Shown here piece after piece: positions 34,103-46,146 of a stretch of 64,000 bases of DNA. Made by a program: the position numbers and the translations under genes. Below the pieces are notes generated by a model. It worked only from the letters and a program-made list of their open reading frames with translations, did not search any database and was not told the DNA's origin. This stretch comes from Hericium rajendrae. Its lineage: Eukaryota; Basidiomycota; Agaricomycetes; Russulales; Hericiaceae. Numbering within the stretch: position 1 is the stretch's first letter; the number at the start of each line of letters is the position of its first letter. The DNA lies in the NCBI GenBank assembly GCA_033439255.1, contig CM065880.1, positions 3,700,541 to 3,764,540 of the forward strand, given 5' to 3'.

Positions 34103-35699
34103 TCTCACACTTCAAGACTTTTTGCGCGAGCTGTAAGTCGATCTATCTTTGGTTGAGGTGACTTATCCTCGACAGCTATCCATTGATTGAAATCCACTGG
34201 AGGAAAACGATGCTTTCTCAAGCGAAGAGTCTCCGTGTCAGGACCGTAAAGCTTTCCATCGACACAGCAGAAAGTTTTTGCATATCGATGGATCTCGCGC
34301 CAGTGTTTGGGAAGTTAGAAGCTCCACAGATTACTCTTACCAGGTTTGTCTGTTCGGACTTCCTGTTTCCGGTTGATCTCACGTTCTTCTATAGCCCCCG
34401 TCGCTGATACAGAAGCACTTTGTCTCGCTGATTTCGCAATCCAGAACAGGAGATTCGAGCGATATGGTTTTGGCTCGAGGTTATTAGCTGCTCGGCCTGT
34501 CACTGCAATACTGGCCTTCTCAATGCTCTGACGGCAAACTGCGTGCGATCATTTGGCCCATCTTCACGTTGCCTCATATGCACATGAATCGGAAGTAATA
34601 GTCCTGCTCAATTTCAGCTTATTGGTGCTGCTTTTTGATGCTGCTTTTTGGCTGCTTGCCGTCGCTTACGCTTGATAAGACTTGCTTACCACTACTGGCA
34701 TCAGGCACATTCGAAAAAGCAGCAGCAAAAAGCAGCGCAAAAAGCAGCGCGAAAAGCTGAAATTGAGTAGGACTAATATTCGCAATCTGTCCCTTGATTA
34801 TGCCGGAGCTGACGACACTGCGATATGATACACGTGGCTCGTGCGGAAGGTTCGTATCGCGAACATCGCATGTACCACATCAAACTCCCGTCCCTACAAA
34901 ATAATCAATCGTCTAACACCGCTTTCGGCTCGGTGTCGAGTTCTGTCGTCCAAGAAAATCGGAGCTTCAAAGCTGTTGAACTCGGCTTTTTACACAATCT
35001 ACTTCCCGGGGATTCGATTTTTATTAATAAGATTTTATTGCTGGCTCGTTCGCAGGTGGGGTTTTTAAGCTCCATTGATGTCTCCCAAGAATCTCGGTCT
35101 AACCTAATGCCTGCGTTATCAATCAAAGGACTCTTCGAAATCCTAGGAGCATCGCTATCTTTATCCAGCATGACCAGATGATGCCCCTCGCTCTGAGGCC
35201 AAGTTGCTGCTCCATATATGTTCCTTTGTCTTCCCAGGTATCGTGGTCACCATTACCTCGAGCCATATCATACGAGCTCCTGCGGCGTACTTCAGGCTGT
35301 CCACTTTATCATCCGTTGAGTATGGTTTCATGAGATCTGACCTGTTATTGGAAACTGACATCTGGGCTGCAGACGCTATCTTCATTGCAACGGGGTTCTG
35401 TCGCATTTAGATTTACAGCATTCCAGTACGCTTTTATCGGATCACAGACCAGGCCCGTCTCGACGCTGCATGAAAATGGACATTCCACTGTACTCGAGAT
35501 TTACCAATATACTAGCCAGCGAAGGTATCCATATCAATTTAACGGAAAGGTTGACCTGGTAAGCTGTTGTTTATAGATCGCTGCTTCTATCCATACTGAA
35601 GGATACAATAGGAGGGTTGCTTTAGCTTGGGTATGTCCAGCTCGCTTCGTCGAACGCATTATCTGGGCTGATGTCTACTAGATTCATGCCGATACCAAG
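34103..35699. other. Region upstream of the CHAT gene, possible unresolved exons
   Basis: Plus-strand exon-like pieces (34183-34345 with RVRTVKLSIDTAESF, 34399-34530, 34825-35160) carry plausible splice sites but are interrupted by stops. They may be N-terminal exons of the CHAT gene or a decayed relative. Poly-purine AAAAAGCAGC copies occur at about 34715-34755. Confidence 0.35.
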
Positions 35700-38600
35700 A
35701 TGCCTGATGACTCGGGGTTTGCCCTCTTGCACTTAGCATTGAACGACTTGGAAGAACAGATACCGATGGAGTCTTTGTGGCCTGTTGTCTCATCTGACTC
35801 CTTAGATCAATTGGAATCTTTGCTTTCCCTCGATCCGGCAGCCCAAAGTGCGGAATCTGCTCAACTACATTATATTCTCGCGGAACTCAAGTCACAGCAA
35901 GTTCCTCCTCGTCGCGACGCCCTTCCCTTCTACTGGAAGGCCTACGAGCTATGTCTTTCCAGCAGTCCTCTGTTCCCCCTCATCTGTTCCCATCTTGGAA
36001 TTGCACTCATGGACCATTACTATTCTGGCTTAGGAAGCCTCGAAGATGTCCGGACCGCAGCGAATTTTTTCGACGACGCCTGCGCCGCTGTCATAGACTC
36101 GGGTGACAAGGTTGATCAGGAACGTAGGGCTTTCTATGATGCCTGTCAAGCTGGGGCGCTTGCTACTCGCTTTACTCAGCTCACTCGCTTAAATCACTTG
36201 GATTACGCCATAGAACTGTTGCGTGGTGTCCTTCACACATTTTCTGGTGACGAGGACGGCCTTGCGAGGATTGATGCCAGTATGCATAAAACCCTTGGCT
36301 GGAGGACTGCTGCTATCAGTATATCTGCCTGCATGCATCGTCGTTTCCTTTACCAAGGCAATTACGAGGATGCTCTCGAGGTATATGGGCATCTAGAAGA
36401 ACAAACTCGAGACAAGAAGTGGAGTCAGCACCGTTTATGCCGAATCCACATCGCTCTATACAAGAGCATATGCTTCATCCATAATCCTGAACCTCGGCAC
36501 ATCGACAAAGCTGTCAGTTTGCTGAATGATGAAGTGCTGCAAAGTGATCGGGTCGCAGAAGCTTTTCTCTTTTACAAGTCTATTCAGGATGTTGCTCCGG
36601 ATCAATGGACCCATAGGCTCGATCGTGGCTCGGGCTCAGATCCGTTGTCAGGCGTTATGCGAGCATTTGCTTTCCACGCTCTCGGAGAAGTCTTACAACG
36701 GCGGTTCTCGTATTTTAGGGTCCCTGGGGATGCAGAATGGTGCTTGAAAACTCTGAACGAAGCTACTAAACTTTACGATCACGATCGCAGATTAACAGAA
36801 CTTCCCATCATTCGGGCTCTTGTTTGCGCGGACCGGTATGACTCCTTTGGCATGGTCGAGCATATTGACGATGCCATCAAAGCATGTCGTGAAGCTCTAG
36901 CGCTATGTTCGACCATCGGGCATGTGGACGAATGGTCTCCAGTGTTTCATCTAGGCATCATGCTGCAATTGCGCTTCTACCATTTCTATTTCGTAGACGA
37001 CTCAGACGAGGACCTTTGTCGCGAAAGCATACCCCTCCTACAGGAGTCACATCAACTCCTTCAACACGCCCTTGACATGCTACCAGAGACTTATGCATAC
37101 AAGGAGAAGTCGTCCAACGTCCTGCGGTATCTAGGGCGCTCCTATTTCTATGATTTTATGCTCAGTGGCGAAGATTCTCTTGCCTACAAATCCTTCCAGT
37201 CTTATCGGCTTGCCCTCAAAATGGTCCCACCAGATTCTTCGTATCGACACATCTATCTGACAGAGCTCAGTGATACCATTTTCCAATGTTACTTACAGAG
37301 TTCGTTGCCGGTAGACATCAATGACCTGGATTTTGCTATGACTGGCCCCCATGATGCTGTCGTCGCACGAAAAGGTCCTTTTGCTATTCAGCTTAAAGCT
37401 GCCGCACAGTGGGGTTTCAATCTCCTTCGATTTGGCCTCAAATTGCGCGATTCTCGAGACAGAGAGCAAGGCGAACAATCTTCCGTTCTTCCAGCTCCCG
37501 CGCAATTATACAACAATGCTCGTGTCGCATATGGCCACATGATGGAACTCATAAAGAAGTTATTTATCGGACACAGTATCTCTACCCGACTCGGGTACAT
37601 GCGCTCAACAAGCCAACACGTACGCGTTGCGGCCTATATCACTGCTCTCTTCTGTGGTAACCCCGACCTGGCATTGGAGTGGCTCGAACAAGGCCGTCTC
37701 GTTGTCTGGAGACAGCAGCAAAATGTACGAGCATCGATGCTCGCCGAGGACGTCGACGACTATGACCCGGTACTCGCGGAAAATCTGCTAGACCACGCTG
37801 GATTCCTTGAGAAGGCGCATAGTGACCCTGTTGATGGGAGCGAACCAATCAGACAAGCTGAAGACAGATATTTCGATGGAACTCCCCACCACCGTCTTGC
37901 GGCAGAATACTGGGAATGTGATATACAGAAATTGAGACACCGAATCCCTGGGTATAAGGATTTCTTGCAGCCGAAGCAGCTCGCAGATCTGCGACAGGCG
38001 CTGTCACACACTAGCATCGGCTCCGTCATCACTCTCGTGGCTACAGAGAGCCCAGAGATGCTTCATATGAAGACACTGGCGCTGATTCTGCAGGCGGGCG
38101 AAGATCATGTCCGCTCCGTCGAACTAGAACTCGAAAATCATGAGGTGGACGAACTTTGCGAAATGATGGACGGAGTTCTGAGAAATCCCACTCTTCGCTC
38201 TCGTGGAAGCACGCGCCTTTTCTTCAAGTCGTCGCCTGGTGTGCCGTCATCCGTGCAACAAGTCTTGTCAAGGCTCTGGTACGGTGTCGTCAAACCAGTC
38301 CTTCAAGCACTTTCTCTTTTGGTACGTCTTATTCAATCCAATATGATCGCTGTTAAATGCTCAGACTCTTGGTTGATCAAGGTTCCGAGTGTACCGGGTG
38401 CCCATCCACGTATCATGTGGTGCCCCACAGGGTCATTCTCTTTCCTCCCGATTCACGCAGCAGGAGATTTTGGTGTAGCCGGGCCAGGTCATCGAACAAC
38501 AGACTTTGTAGTCTCGTCCTACACATCAAACATCTCCGCTCTCCTCTCCTCACTACAGCGAGGTCCAGTACCCAACTTTCAATATCTGCTTGCTGTATGC

Positions 38601-39191
38601 GTGAGCGATGCGCCCGAACAGTCTTCCATTCCCCTCACAAGAATCGAGATGGACAGGATTGAAGCCCACATCGGCACACCGGCGATGATAAAGCTCGATG
38701 ATGAGAATGCCAAAAAATCTTTCGTGGAGGAAGGAATGAAGATCTGCAGCTGGATCCATCTGGCATGTCACGGTGTCCAGAGTCGCAAGGACCCCTTGAA
38801 GAGCGCCTTTAGTCTTTCGGACAAACGCTTGGAGCTGGCGGACCTCATCCGTATGACGGATGCGGTCCCAGACTTCGCCTTTCTCTCTGCATGCCAGACA
38901 TCGACTGGAGATTCTGAGCTTCCGGACGAAGCAACCCATCTCGCCGCTGGCATGCAGCTCATCGGGTATCGCAGCGTCATCGCAACGATGTGGTCGATAG
39001 ATGACCAGGACGGGCCAAGCGTTGCGGATGGAGTATATTCTCGTCTTTTCGCAGGTGGGCGCCCGGATAGTAGTCAAGCAGCTCATGCCCTTCATTATTC
39101 GATATTAGACCTGCAAGAGAGAGCGAAAGATGCGGAGTCAGAGGAGGAGTGGTTCATGCGATGGGTCCCATTCATCCATATCGGCTTATAA
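35700..39191 (+). CDS. TPR-CHAT protein (caspase-like protease fold)
   Basis: An open frame of 1,163 codons. The N-terminal two thirds is helical-repeat material typical of degenerate TPRs (HLGIALMDHYYSGLG, ALGEVLQRRFSYFR, LEWLEQGRLVVWRQQ). The C-terminal third is a CHAT domain (HPRIMWCPTGSFSFLPIHAAG through the end). The caspase-type dyad is visible: His1024 in IHLACHGV and Cys1065 in FLSACQTSTGD. The family end GYRSVIATMWSIDDQDGP...LHYSILDLQ is also present. CHAT proteins are predicted cysteine proteases, and bacterial TPR-CHAT acts in immune-type cell suicide; the fungal role is unknown. An in-frame 60-nt segment (38321-38380, GTACGT...AAG) looks like an intron. Removing it gives the usual LSLLVPSVPGAHP. 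Upstream exons may exist. Confidence 0.88.
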   Translation: MPDDSGFALLHLALNDLEEQIPMESLWPVVSSDSLDQLESLLSLDPAAQSAESAQLHYILAELKSQQVPPRRDALPFYWKAYELCLSSSPLFPLICSHLGIALMDHYYSGLGSLEDVRTAANFFDDACAAVIDSGDKVDQERRAFYDACQAGALATRFTQLTRLNHLDYAIELLRGVLHTFSGDEDGLARIDASMHKTLGWRTAAISISACMHRRFLYQGNYEDALEVYGHLEEQTRDKKWSQHRLCRIHIALYKSICFIHNPEPRHIDKAVSLLNDEVLQSDRVAEAFLFYKSIQDVAPDQWTHRLDRGSGSDPLSGVMRAFAFHALGEVLQRRFSYFRVPGDAEWCLKTLNEATKLYDHDRRLTELPIIRALVCADRYDSFGMVEHIDDAIKACREALALCSTIGHVDEWSPVFHLGIMLQLRFYHFYFVDDSDEDLCRESIPLLQESHQLLQHALDMLPETYAYKEKSSNVLRYLGRSYFYDFMLSGEDSLAYKSFQSYRLALKMVPPDSSYRHIYLTELSDTIFQCYLQSSLPVDINDLDFAMTGPHDAVVARKGPFAIQLKAAAQWGFNLLRFGLKLRDSRDREQGEQSSVLPAPAQLYNNARVAYGHMMELIKKLFIGHSISTRLGYMRSTSQHVRVAAYITALFCGNPDLALEWLEQGRLVVWRQQQNVRASMLAEDVDDYDPVLAENLLDHAGFLEKAHSDPVDGSEPIRQAEDRYFDGTPHHRLAAEYWECDIQKLRHRIPGYKDFLQPKQLADLRQALSHTSIGSVITLVATESPEMLHMKTLALILQAGEDHVRSVELELENHEVDELCEMMDGVLRNPTLRSRGSTRLFFKSSPGVPSSVQQVLSRLWYGVVKPVLQALSLLVRLIQSNMIAVKCSDSWLIKVPSVPGAHPRIMWCPTGSFSFLPIHAAGDFGVAGPGHRTTDFVVSSYTSNISALLSSLQRGPVPNFQYLLAVCVSDAPEQSSIPLTRIEMDRIEAHIGTPAMIKLDDENAKKSFVEEGMKICSWIHLACHGVQSRKDPLKSAFSLSDKRLELADLIRMTDAVPDFAFLSACQTSTGDSELPDEATHLAAGMQLIGYRSVIATMWSIDDQDGPSVADGVYSRLFAGGRPDSSQAAHALHYSILDLQERAKDAESEEEWFMRWVPFIHIGL

Positions 39192-42100
39192 TAATACATC
39201 GTTTGTTTGAGATCTCGTATTTATGGATTTAAATACTGTTGTACAACTTGTAAAAACTGACAGCTTGAGGATGAGATGGTGCGTGTCACCTTACTACAAC
39301 GATGTTGAATACCCGTCGATAGTAATTGGATACATTCGCGGCGACCAACTTACTGCTGGTCCTGCGTGAATACATTTTTTTCCTCAGGCATACAGTACGT
39401 CTCCCTCGGGCGATGCATGCACAATGCTTTGCTGCTGAATAGGTACTGGAGACGTGCCGACTTAGTTTTACACCGTCATACGAGTTGACGGAACATTCAG
39501 CTTCAACAAAAAAGGGCTGGGAGCCAGATGCGGACAGGGCGAACAGCGGCAACAGGAACTCGGGCCTGCCAGTGGACGAGAAGTGCAAACCCAAGAGGCG
39601 AAGCAAGCGCACTCACCACTAGATATCAGAACAGTATTCTGGCTCGAACGTCATCGCATTGAAGAGTAGCCAGACCCCGTAAGTTTCCGTATATCCGTGC
39701 GATTGCGTATGGGGACACCGGTCGATCATAAGCAACAGCGCCGGGACGGACGTCAATGACGGCGAGGTCGGCGTGCATTGTCTTGCCAACTCTGCTATCG
39801 TCGACAAGTCCACATCGGTATATGAGGTACGCCGTGAGTACATCGTTCGATCTTTACGGTAAAGGAGCTTACGACTCACTTCAAGATAGATTTAAGGGAC
39901 TCTTAGATGCTGGCTCTAAGCGGTACGCGTCACACAACATAGACGCATGATGTCTGCCGGCGTCAATCCGCCTTGAGCAACGGTCTACCTGAGCGTCGAA
40001 CTAGATTATCAGCTGCAGTAAGTGAGGATCACGCATAACCAACGGCAGACGAGTGGTCGAGGGACCGAAGCAATCCATATACACGATGCGAAGGTTGACG
40101 CGTACGTTGATGCCTCAGTCCCCGCCGCTGAGAAAATAAACCCCAACGCCGAACAAAGCAGTCCGATCAGATCTGTCGTCATCTTGTTAATGCAGGCTAG
40201 CCATGCAGCACTTCAAACGTATCTGAAACCGCAAGGTCGGATTGCCGCCATGGTGATGATGAGAGCGCTACGTTTCGGATGGGCCATTCAGTATACAGCC
40301 CACGGTGTCGCCGCACTGTCTGCCAAGGACGAAAGCCAAACGCACTGTGCTGCACGTGCGTGAATCGTCGCAATGCTGGAGGGTACTCGAGGCCGCCACG
40401 ATGGCGGGCAATCGCGTGCGGCGCGCGGGGAGAGTCGGGGGATGCGTCGTCGTACATCCAATCATCGTGACGGTCGATAAGGCCGCTGCTGCGATATCGG
40501 TTGGGGTAGTGAGCGTCAACGTCTCGTCCAGCTGCAAAGAACGGTCACGGAAAATAAGCCGTATGTGGTTTCATTTTTTTTCGAAGCAGGTTGCGGTGAG
40601 CGTGGTGCTGTTGATAGATGCATATCACCGTGAGTATGTCCTTCGACGTTTACACACGGGAACAGAGGTCAGTACTCACTTTCAGATAGCGTTACGAAGA
40701 GACGTTGACGCAGACGCTGGAGGTGTCATTGTTGACCCCTGCAGGATGATGTCGTATGAGCAACATCATACGCGCTATTTCGTTCTTCTCGGAGCCCCTC
40801 GATACATCCTTGTACACACCATGAATTGGCGCTTGCCATCCTCAACTCTGCCGTGCGGCAAAAGGATGGATATCTCGGAGGCAAAGGAAAGATAGTCGAC
40901 GAAGGAACCCTGTGCTCCGAGTCGGGATTGCACGAATAAGAGTGATGACCTCAGACCGCAATCAGATTGCCATCTCTTGTCGTCCCGCCATCTCGAGATC
41001 ACGCAGGCAGCGTCTATATGGATGCCTGTAGTCTCAAAAATCGCATTCCATCAGTTACCACTCACTGTTGTCATTCCGTGAGTCGACGAGCATTGTACTT
41101 ATTCAATGCGACGCGAACCGGTGCGATACCACCGTCGACTCTTCCAGCGCCTCGCTGGATGTCGACGGCCCACGGAGCGTGGCCCTGCCCATCGCCGGGC
41201 ACGCCCTGAAATGTTTCCGATGCGGAGACGGCTGGCCGCAACTTTGATAACGTGGGCCGTGCCGACTGGTCGTGCCGACGGCGTACATGGAGGTATTGCT
41301 ACCATTCGCCAGGGTCGCGTCGAAGAAGGTTGAACCAAGTACCTACTCTGTGTTTGGGAGAATATCGTCGACGAGCACAGCATCTCGGATCCGAGGTTGG
41401 AAGACAACCCGGCGGCTCGCGATCCGCGCGTGGCTCGTATCCGATGGACGAGAATCGCCTCGACTCGACTATAGAACATAGGAGATGGCAACCCGCCGAG
41501 GCTCCGTGGTCTCATTTGTAGCAGGTGATGTCGCTTGTCTTCAGTCAGGAGAAAGGAATGGAGACAGGTTAAGGAAAAAGATACAGGCGCTTAAGCGTCC
41601 CGAAGAAATTTGATAAATATCCTCGCACGAACGTCCACTCATCTGTAGAAGTTGGAGCTCGGAGAGCTGTGCACCAGGAGATGAAGGGTCCGGAGACATC
41701 CATGCATGCCGATATTGGAGTCTGTTGGAGTCGACAAGGCAGCAAGGCGGTGTTGTGCGAGACGAACAAGATGATCTGCATCTTGGCTTGGCGGGCTAAA
41801 TTGGGCGCCCATACCGGCGGCTCGCGTTAGGCTGGTCGGTGGCGCTGCCTTGGTTTGTGCGTCGGCTTGCTATATCGAGTTTCTGTCGGCCTAGCATGCA
41901 GCGATCTGCACGACTTTAGCTTTTGTATATAAGATGCAGACCTAGATGACGAGAAGCTGGCATAGAAGAGGATGTTGAAAGGACGAAAGGAGGAGGAAGA
42001 TCAGCAGGACTAGGCACGCGAGTTACGTAATCTGGGGAAGTCGAGAATAGAGTCTGGCGACGGCCAAAGTCTCCCGCTACCTTTTTCTACCTCATCCCCA

Positions 42101-42316
42101 TCCTATACATACCCTCTCTGATCTTCCATTCCTTATAGTCCCCGCGTTCAACACTCGCAAGCAGGGCGACAATCCACACTATTTTTTGTTTTGACGACAA
42201 ACGGGGCACGACGCGCTCAACGCGTCAGCCGACACGACCTCGACCACAGAGCGCGCGCCTGCTTCAAACGAGCGCCGCCGCTCCCAGCCAACATCTGTCA
42301 AACGCGTTGCCAACCA
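39192..42316. other. Gene-poor region, unresolved
   Basis: Short frames only. A pair of distantly similar pieces around 39820-39890 and 40628-40690 (both with CGTGAGTA and CAAGATAG-like ends) may be remnants of one repeat. Minus-strand pieces at 40197-40457 and 41100-41515 look like weathered coding sequence, but I could not assign a family. Confidence 0.35.
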
Positions 42317-42323
42317 TATATAT
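42317..42323 (+). promoter_or_regulatory. TATA box of the aspartic protease gene
   Basis: TATATAT about 115 bp before the first ATG, followed by CT-rich sequence. Confidence 0.5.
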
Positions 42324-42435
42324 CCCTGCTTTATCTCACATCGTCTCTCGTTCCGTTTGCCCATCTATACCCAGCGGCCGACCTGCCTGCGGCTGACACA
42401 GACTATTCCCCCAAGTCGCGTTACTAGTGCACGCG

Positions 42436-45135
42436 ATGCCCGCAACAGTGCCCCGCTCTACCCCCGCTGCTCGATGGAAAGGCAAGGCACGCGCAGATCC
42501 GCCTGCGAAAAGGAACGAGGGGGATGGCGGTGCCGGAGGTGTCGTCCTGGCGTTGGACATGGTCGGCGGAGGCTTTTACGAGGCGTAAGTACTATTTCAG
42601 TTCCACTTTGTATGTTTCATCAGTGTTTGCTGTTGCGGCATCTCCGGTTTGGTGATTTGTAGCGATATCGGTTTTTTCGAGGCTGAACCAACGGCTGTCT
42701 GTCGGTGACGCGACAGGTCGACGCACACATTCCCCGCATCTCGTTATTCTGTTCCCTTTCGGCAGTTTCGTGTAATGCCCCACGATGTAAAGGTCGACGG
42801 CGCTTACCTCCCAAGCTCGCCTCATCTTTCCCCTGATGGTGCTCATTCATTTTTCAATGTAGCGTCTATACGGTGCCAGTATCAGTAGGCAGCAGCGGTC
42901 AAAACCTGTCCCTCCAGGTGGACACTGGTTCTTCTGACATGGTGCGTAGCAACAGGATCATATCTTCTATTTTCCGACTAATATTTTGCAGTGGATGGCG
43001 TCTACGGCATGCTCGTCGTCAGCCTGCTCAAACACCAAAGGCCGCCAGTACAATATGGATAGCGGCAGCGGCAGGCCAACTGGCGTAGCCTTTGATATCA
43101 CATACCTGGCGGGCGACGTCCACGGGCCCATATATTGGGACACAGTGAACGTCGGCGGCTACAACATCGACAGCCAAGCCTTTGGTATGCTCATATCCTT
43201 TCTGCGAGCCTCTCTTCTCACTTTCCGCTCGCGTATGTAGCCGCAGCAACGCAAGTGGACTCCGAGCCGCTCGAAAGCCTATTCGATGGCATCCTCGGCC
43301 TCGCATTGCCGTTAAACTCGGTCATCGCGCAAAAGCTCCCGCCAGTGACGGGCAATACGCCCGATGGTGCCGCATTCACGTCCAACCTCTTCGGCATGAC
43401 GCCCGCCGCGAGCGCGCCGTCCGCGCGCTTTCTCTCGCTCAGCCTTTCCCGCCCCGACTCCGACGAGATACCGTCTATGCTCGGCATTGGGCGACACCCG
43501 TCGCAGATCGTGCCGGACCCGAGCCAAATCCGCTACTCAACCGTGCAGAGTCAGAACAGCGACGGCATTTTCTTCTGGCAGTCGAGCGTGCGCGCGATCA
43601 CTGTGTATGTCGACGGCGAGGCGAAGCCGATCACTATCGGCCGCTCGAATTCGGGCGCAGTGTTCCCCTCTGCGGTGCTGGATTCCGGCGTGCCATATAT
43701 CCTGGCAACGACCGCCATCGCGAATGGTATCTACGGCGCGATGGGTATCGGGCCCGCATCTGATGGCAACTGTGGGTGGTCGTCTATTTCCCCGTCACTC
43801 TCTTCTGACGTGCATTGCATCGCAGATTACCTCCCTTGTACGACCCCCATTAACATGACGATTACGCTCGATGGCCAATCAGAGATGACGCTGCATCCCC
43901 TCGACCTTACGACAGTCCCCCTCCAAGATGCCGACTCCTCGAATTGTGTGGGCCTCATCCAGACCGCGGGTGGTCAGCTGGACAGCCCCGCGAGTGGCCT
44001 CGCCGACATGATCCTCGGTGTGCCCTTCCTGCGGAACACCTACACGGTCATGGCATACGACTCACCTGACGCGAACGGCGTGTTCCCCACGCACGACAAC
44101 GCAGCCCTGCTCGACGACGAGAGCCTGAACAGCAGCATCCACCCGCGGCTCGGCCTGCTCGGCCTCACGAACGCGACCAAGGCGCTCGACGAGTTCCACA
44201 CGGTGCGCGTGCTGCAGCGCCCGCTCAGCACCGGCGGGGGCTCCGCCGCACAGGCCACGCACGACGACGGGCGGCACCTCTCCGTCGGCATCGAGGTCCT
44301 CGTCGGGCTGCTCGGCTTCTTCGCGCTCTGCGTCGTGCTCTTCGTCCTGCGGTGGTTCATCGTGCGCCGGCGCTACGCCAAGGGCGCGGGCGCGGGCCCC
44401 GGCATGGAGGAGCGCAAGTCGCCGCTGCCCGGGAGCGACTCGGACTACGAGCTCGCGCAGCGCGGGAGCCTGTCGGACAACATGGGCTACGACGACCCGC
44501 GGCTCAGCGCGGACGCGATCGCGCACATGCGCGCCGAGGAGTATCTCCGCCGGAAGAAGATCGGCTCGTCCTACACGACCGACAGCATGCGCACGCGCGT
44601 CGGGAGCGACGTCGACACGGGCGAGTATGGGTCGCGCGGGCTCAAGAAGGACGACATGAACACGCTCATCGGCTGGGGCGACGCCTCGCTCGGCAGCGAC
44701 GCGCACTCGAAGCGCGCGGAGAGCGACTCCGACCCTGAGGACGCGCCGCGCCCGGCGCACCAGCACACGAACAGCGACGTCGGCGCGCCTGCGGACGGCC
44801 CGAGCGTCGCGGAACCGCTGCTCGCGCACACGCGCGGCGACTCGCGCTTCGACGACGCCGAGTTCGGGATAGGCGCGCGCGGGAGCATGGCGGGCGTCGG
44901 CACGGCCTTGCGCGGGAGCCGCATCTCGTTCGACCGCCGCGTGAGCGCCGTCGGGAGCCTCGGCAGCGCGCGGTCGGGGTCGGTCAGCCCTGGCCACATC
45001 CGCCTGCCGCAGCCGCCGCTGAGCCCGCGCTTCCCGGGGCTCGCGTCGCCGGAGCCCGAGCGCGCGCGGCCGTCGAGCGTGCATAGCAATGGCAGCTTCG
45101 AGCTCGATGGGCCCGGCGGGCGCTTCGAGCGGTGA
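42436..45135 (+). CDS. Membrane-anchored pepsin-like aspartic protease (A1 family)
   Basis: Five exons (42436-42584, 42863-42941, 42992-43184, 43241-43771, 43826-45135) join to 753 aa. The two catalytic aspartates are Asp70 in LQVDTGSSDMW and Asp288 in VLDSGVPYI, about 220 residues apart as usual. FDGILGLA and MILGVPFLRNTYTVM are family motifs. After the protease come a single membrane span near 474-496 (LVGLLGFFALCVVLFVLRWF), a basic stop-transfer RRR and a 230-residue Ser/Asp-rich tail, presumably cytoplasmic. No N-terminal signal peptide is visible after the first ATG (MPATVPRSTPAARWKGKARA), which is odd for a secretory protease. A signal-coding upstream exon may be missed. The last intron (54 nt) is in frame. 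The tail region resembles a fragment inside the mobile element at 54.7 kb. Confidence 0.9.
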
Positions 45136-46063
45136 GCGGCGGGTCGGTACATATGCTTCTTATTATCTCTCCTCTCGGTTCGGACTGTCCAGTTCGGCGC
45201 CTATGGCATTCCCTTAGTTGTATATCCTATACCTACATACCTCGTACTGTCGATACCACCACCCACGACCCGACTCATCCCATCCTACTACCCGCATCAT
45301 TCTATCCCACACTCGCTACGGTTATTGCTCGGACTCGGACTCTAGGACTATTGCTGCCAGTTACTCTACATATGTTGCTTCGGGTGCGGATCCGGATTGT
45401 GTGCGCGCTGCCTGTGCGGCGTGTATACCGTGATGTACAATTATCGGGGTATTGATTCGGTCGTCGCTGGTGTGCAGCAGGGGGAGGCGGGGGAGGAAGG
45501 AAGGTGAGCGGACTTTCTTCTCGGTAGTTGCCGGAGTTCATATTCATGTTCATGTTCCGGGCGTGGATGCAGTGAGGACGAGTACGTCTCCCCTCGGCAT
45601 CCATTTATCTACTGATTTCTTGCGAGACACCCATTAATTTATGTTGCAGAGCCGCTAGCTATCAGGAAGATCCTTGCGATTGTCAATGGCATCAGGAGTG
45701 GGACCTACCCCCGGCGAAGAAACTGCCAGGCACGACGCCTCGGGCGTCCTTCTTCCCTGCCCGGGCGCGCCACCCCACACCTTTCTAGTCGACTTCGCTG
45801 TATTTCTCAGCGCTGCATCGAAGTTATTCAGCCGCTGGGGTCTTGGCGATATAGCCTTAGGACCGACGTCCAGCGGCACGCGGCTGAATAACGACGACTA
45901 TGGCCGCTGATGCATCCTTGCAATCAGGCATCCCCTGGTAGGTTCGTGTCGTGGATTCTCATGGGTCCTGATCTCGAGAAAATGGTGTGCGTCGTCGCAG
46001 AGTATGCAAATGGTGAGCGTGCAGGGTTCACGTCGCCTGCAGAATAGCATGAACTGCAAGTCA

Positions 46064-46070
46064 TATATAA
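46064..46070 (+). promoter_or_regulatory. TATA box of transporter copy A
   Basis: TATATAA within TCATATATAACATGG, 83 bp before the ATG. The 15-bp block is identical in copy B. Confidence 0.55.
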
Positions 46071-46146
46071 CATGGCCCGCCGCAGCAGCGGCAGACATCG
46101 ATACCAAATACCGCCTTTTCTCTATTCTCCTCGTCCGTTCCTTTGA

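Noticed and set aside
40197-40457. Minus-strand piece suspected as a cytochrome P450 haem region
   Set aside because: The FGFRPW segment lacks the conserved cysteine and the surrounding helices are not recognisable.
44062-45084. Long minus-strand open frame (340 codons) opposite the aspartic protease
   Set aside because: Arg/Ala-rich antisense shadow of a very GC-rich exon. It has no domain and no splice or promoter support.
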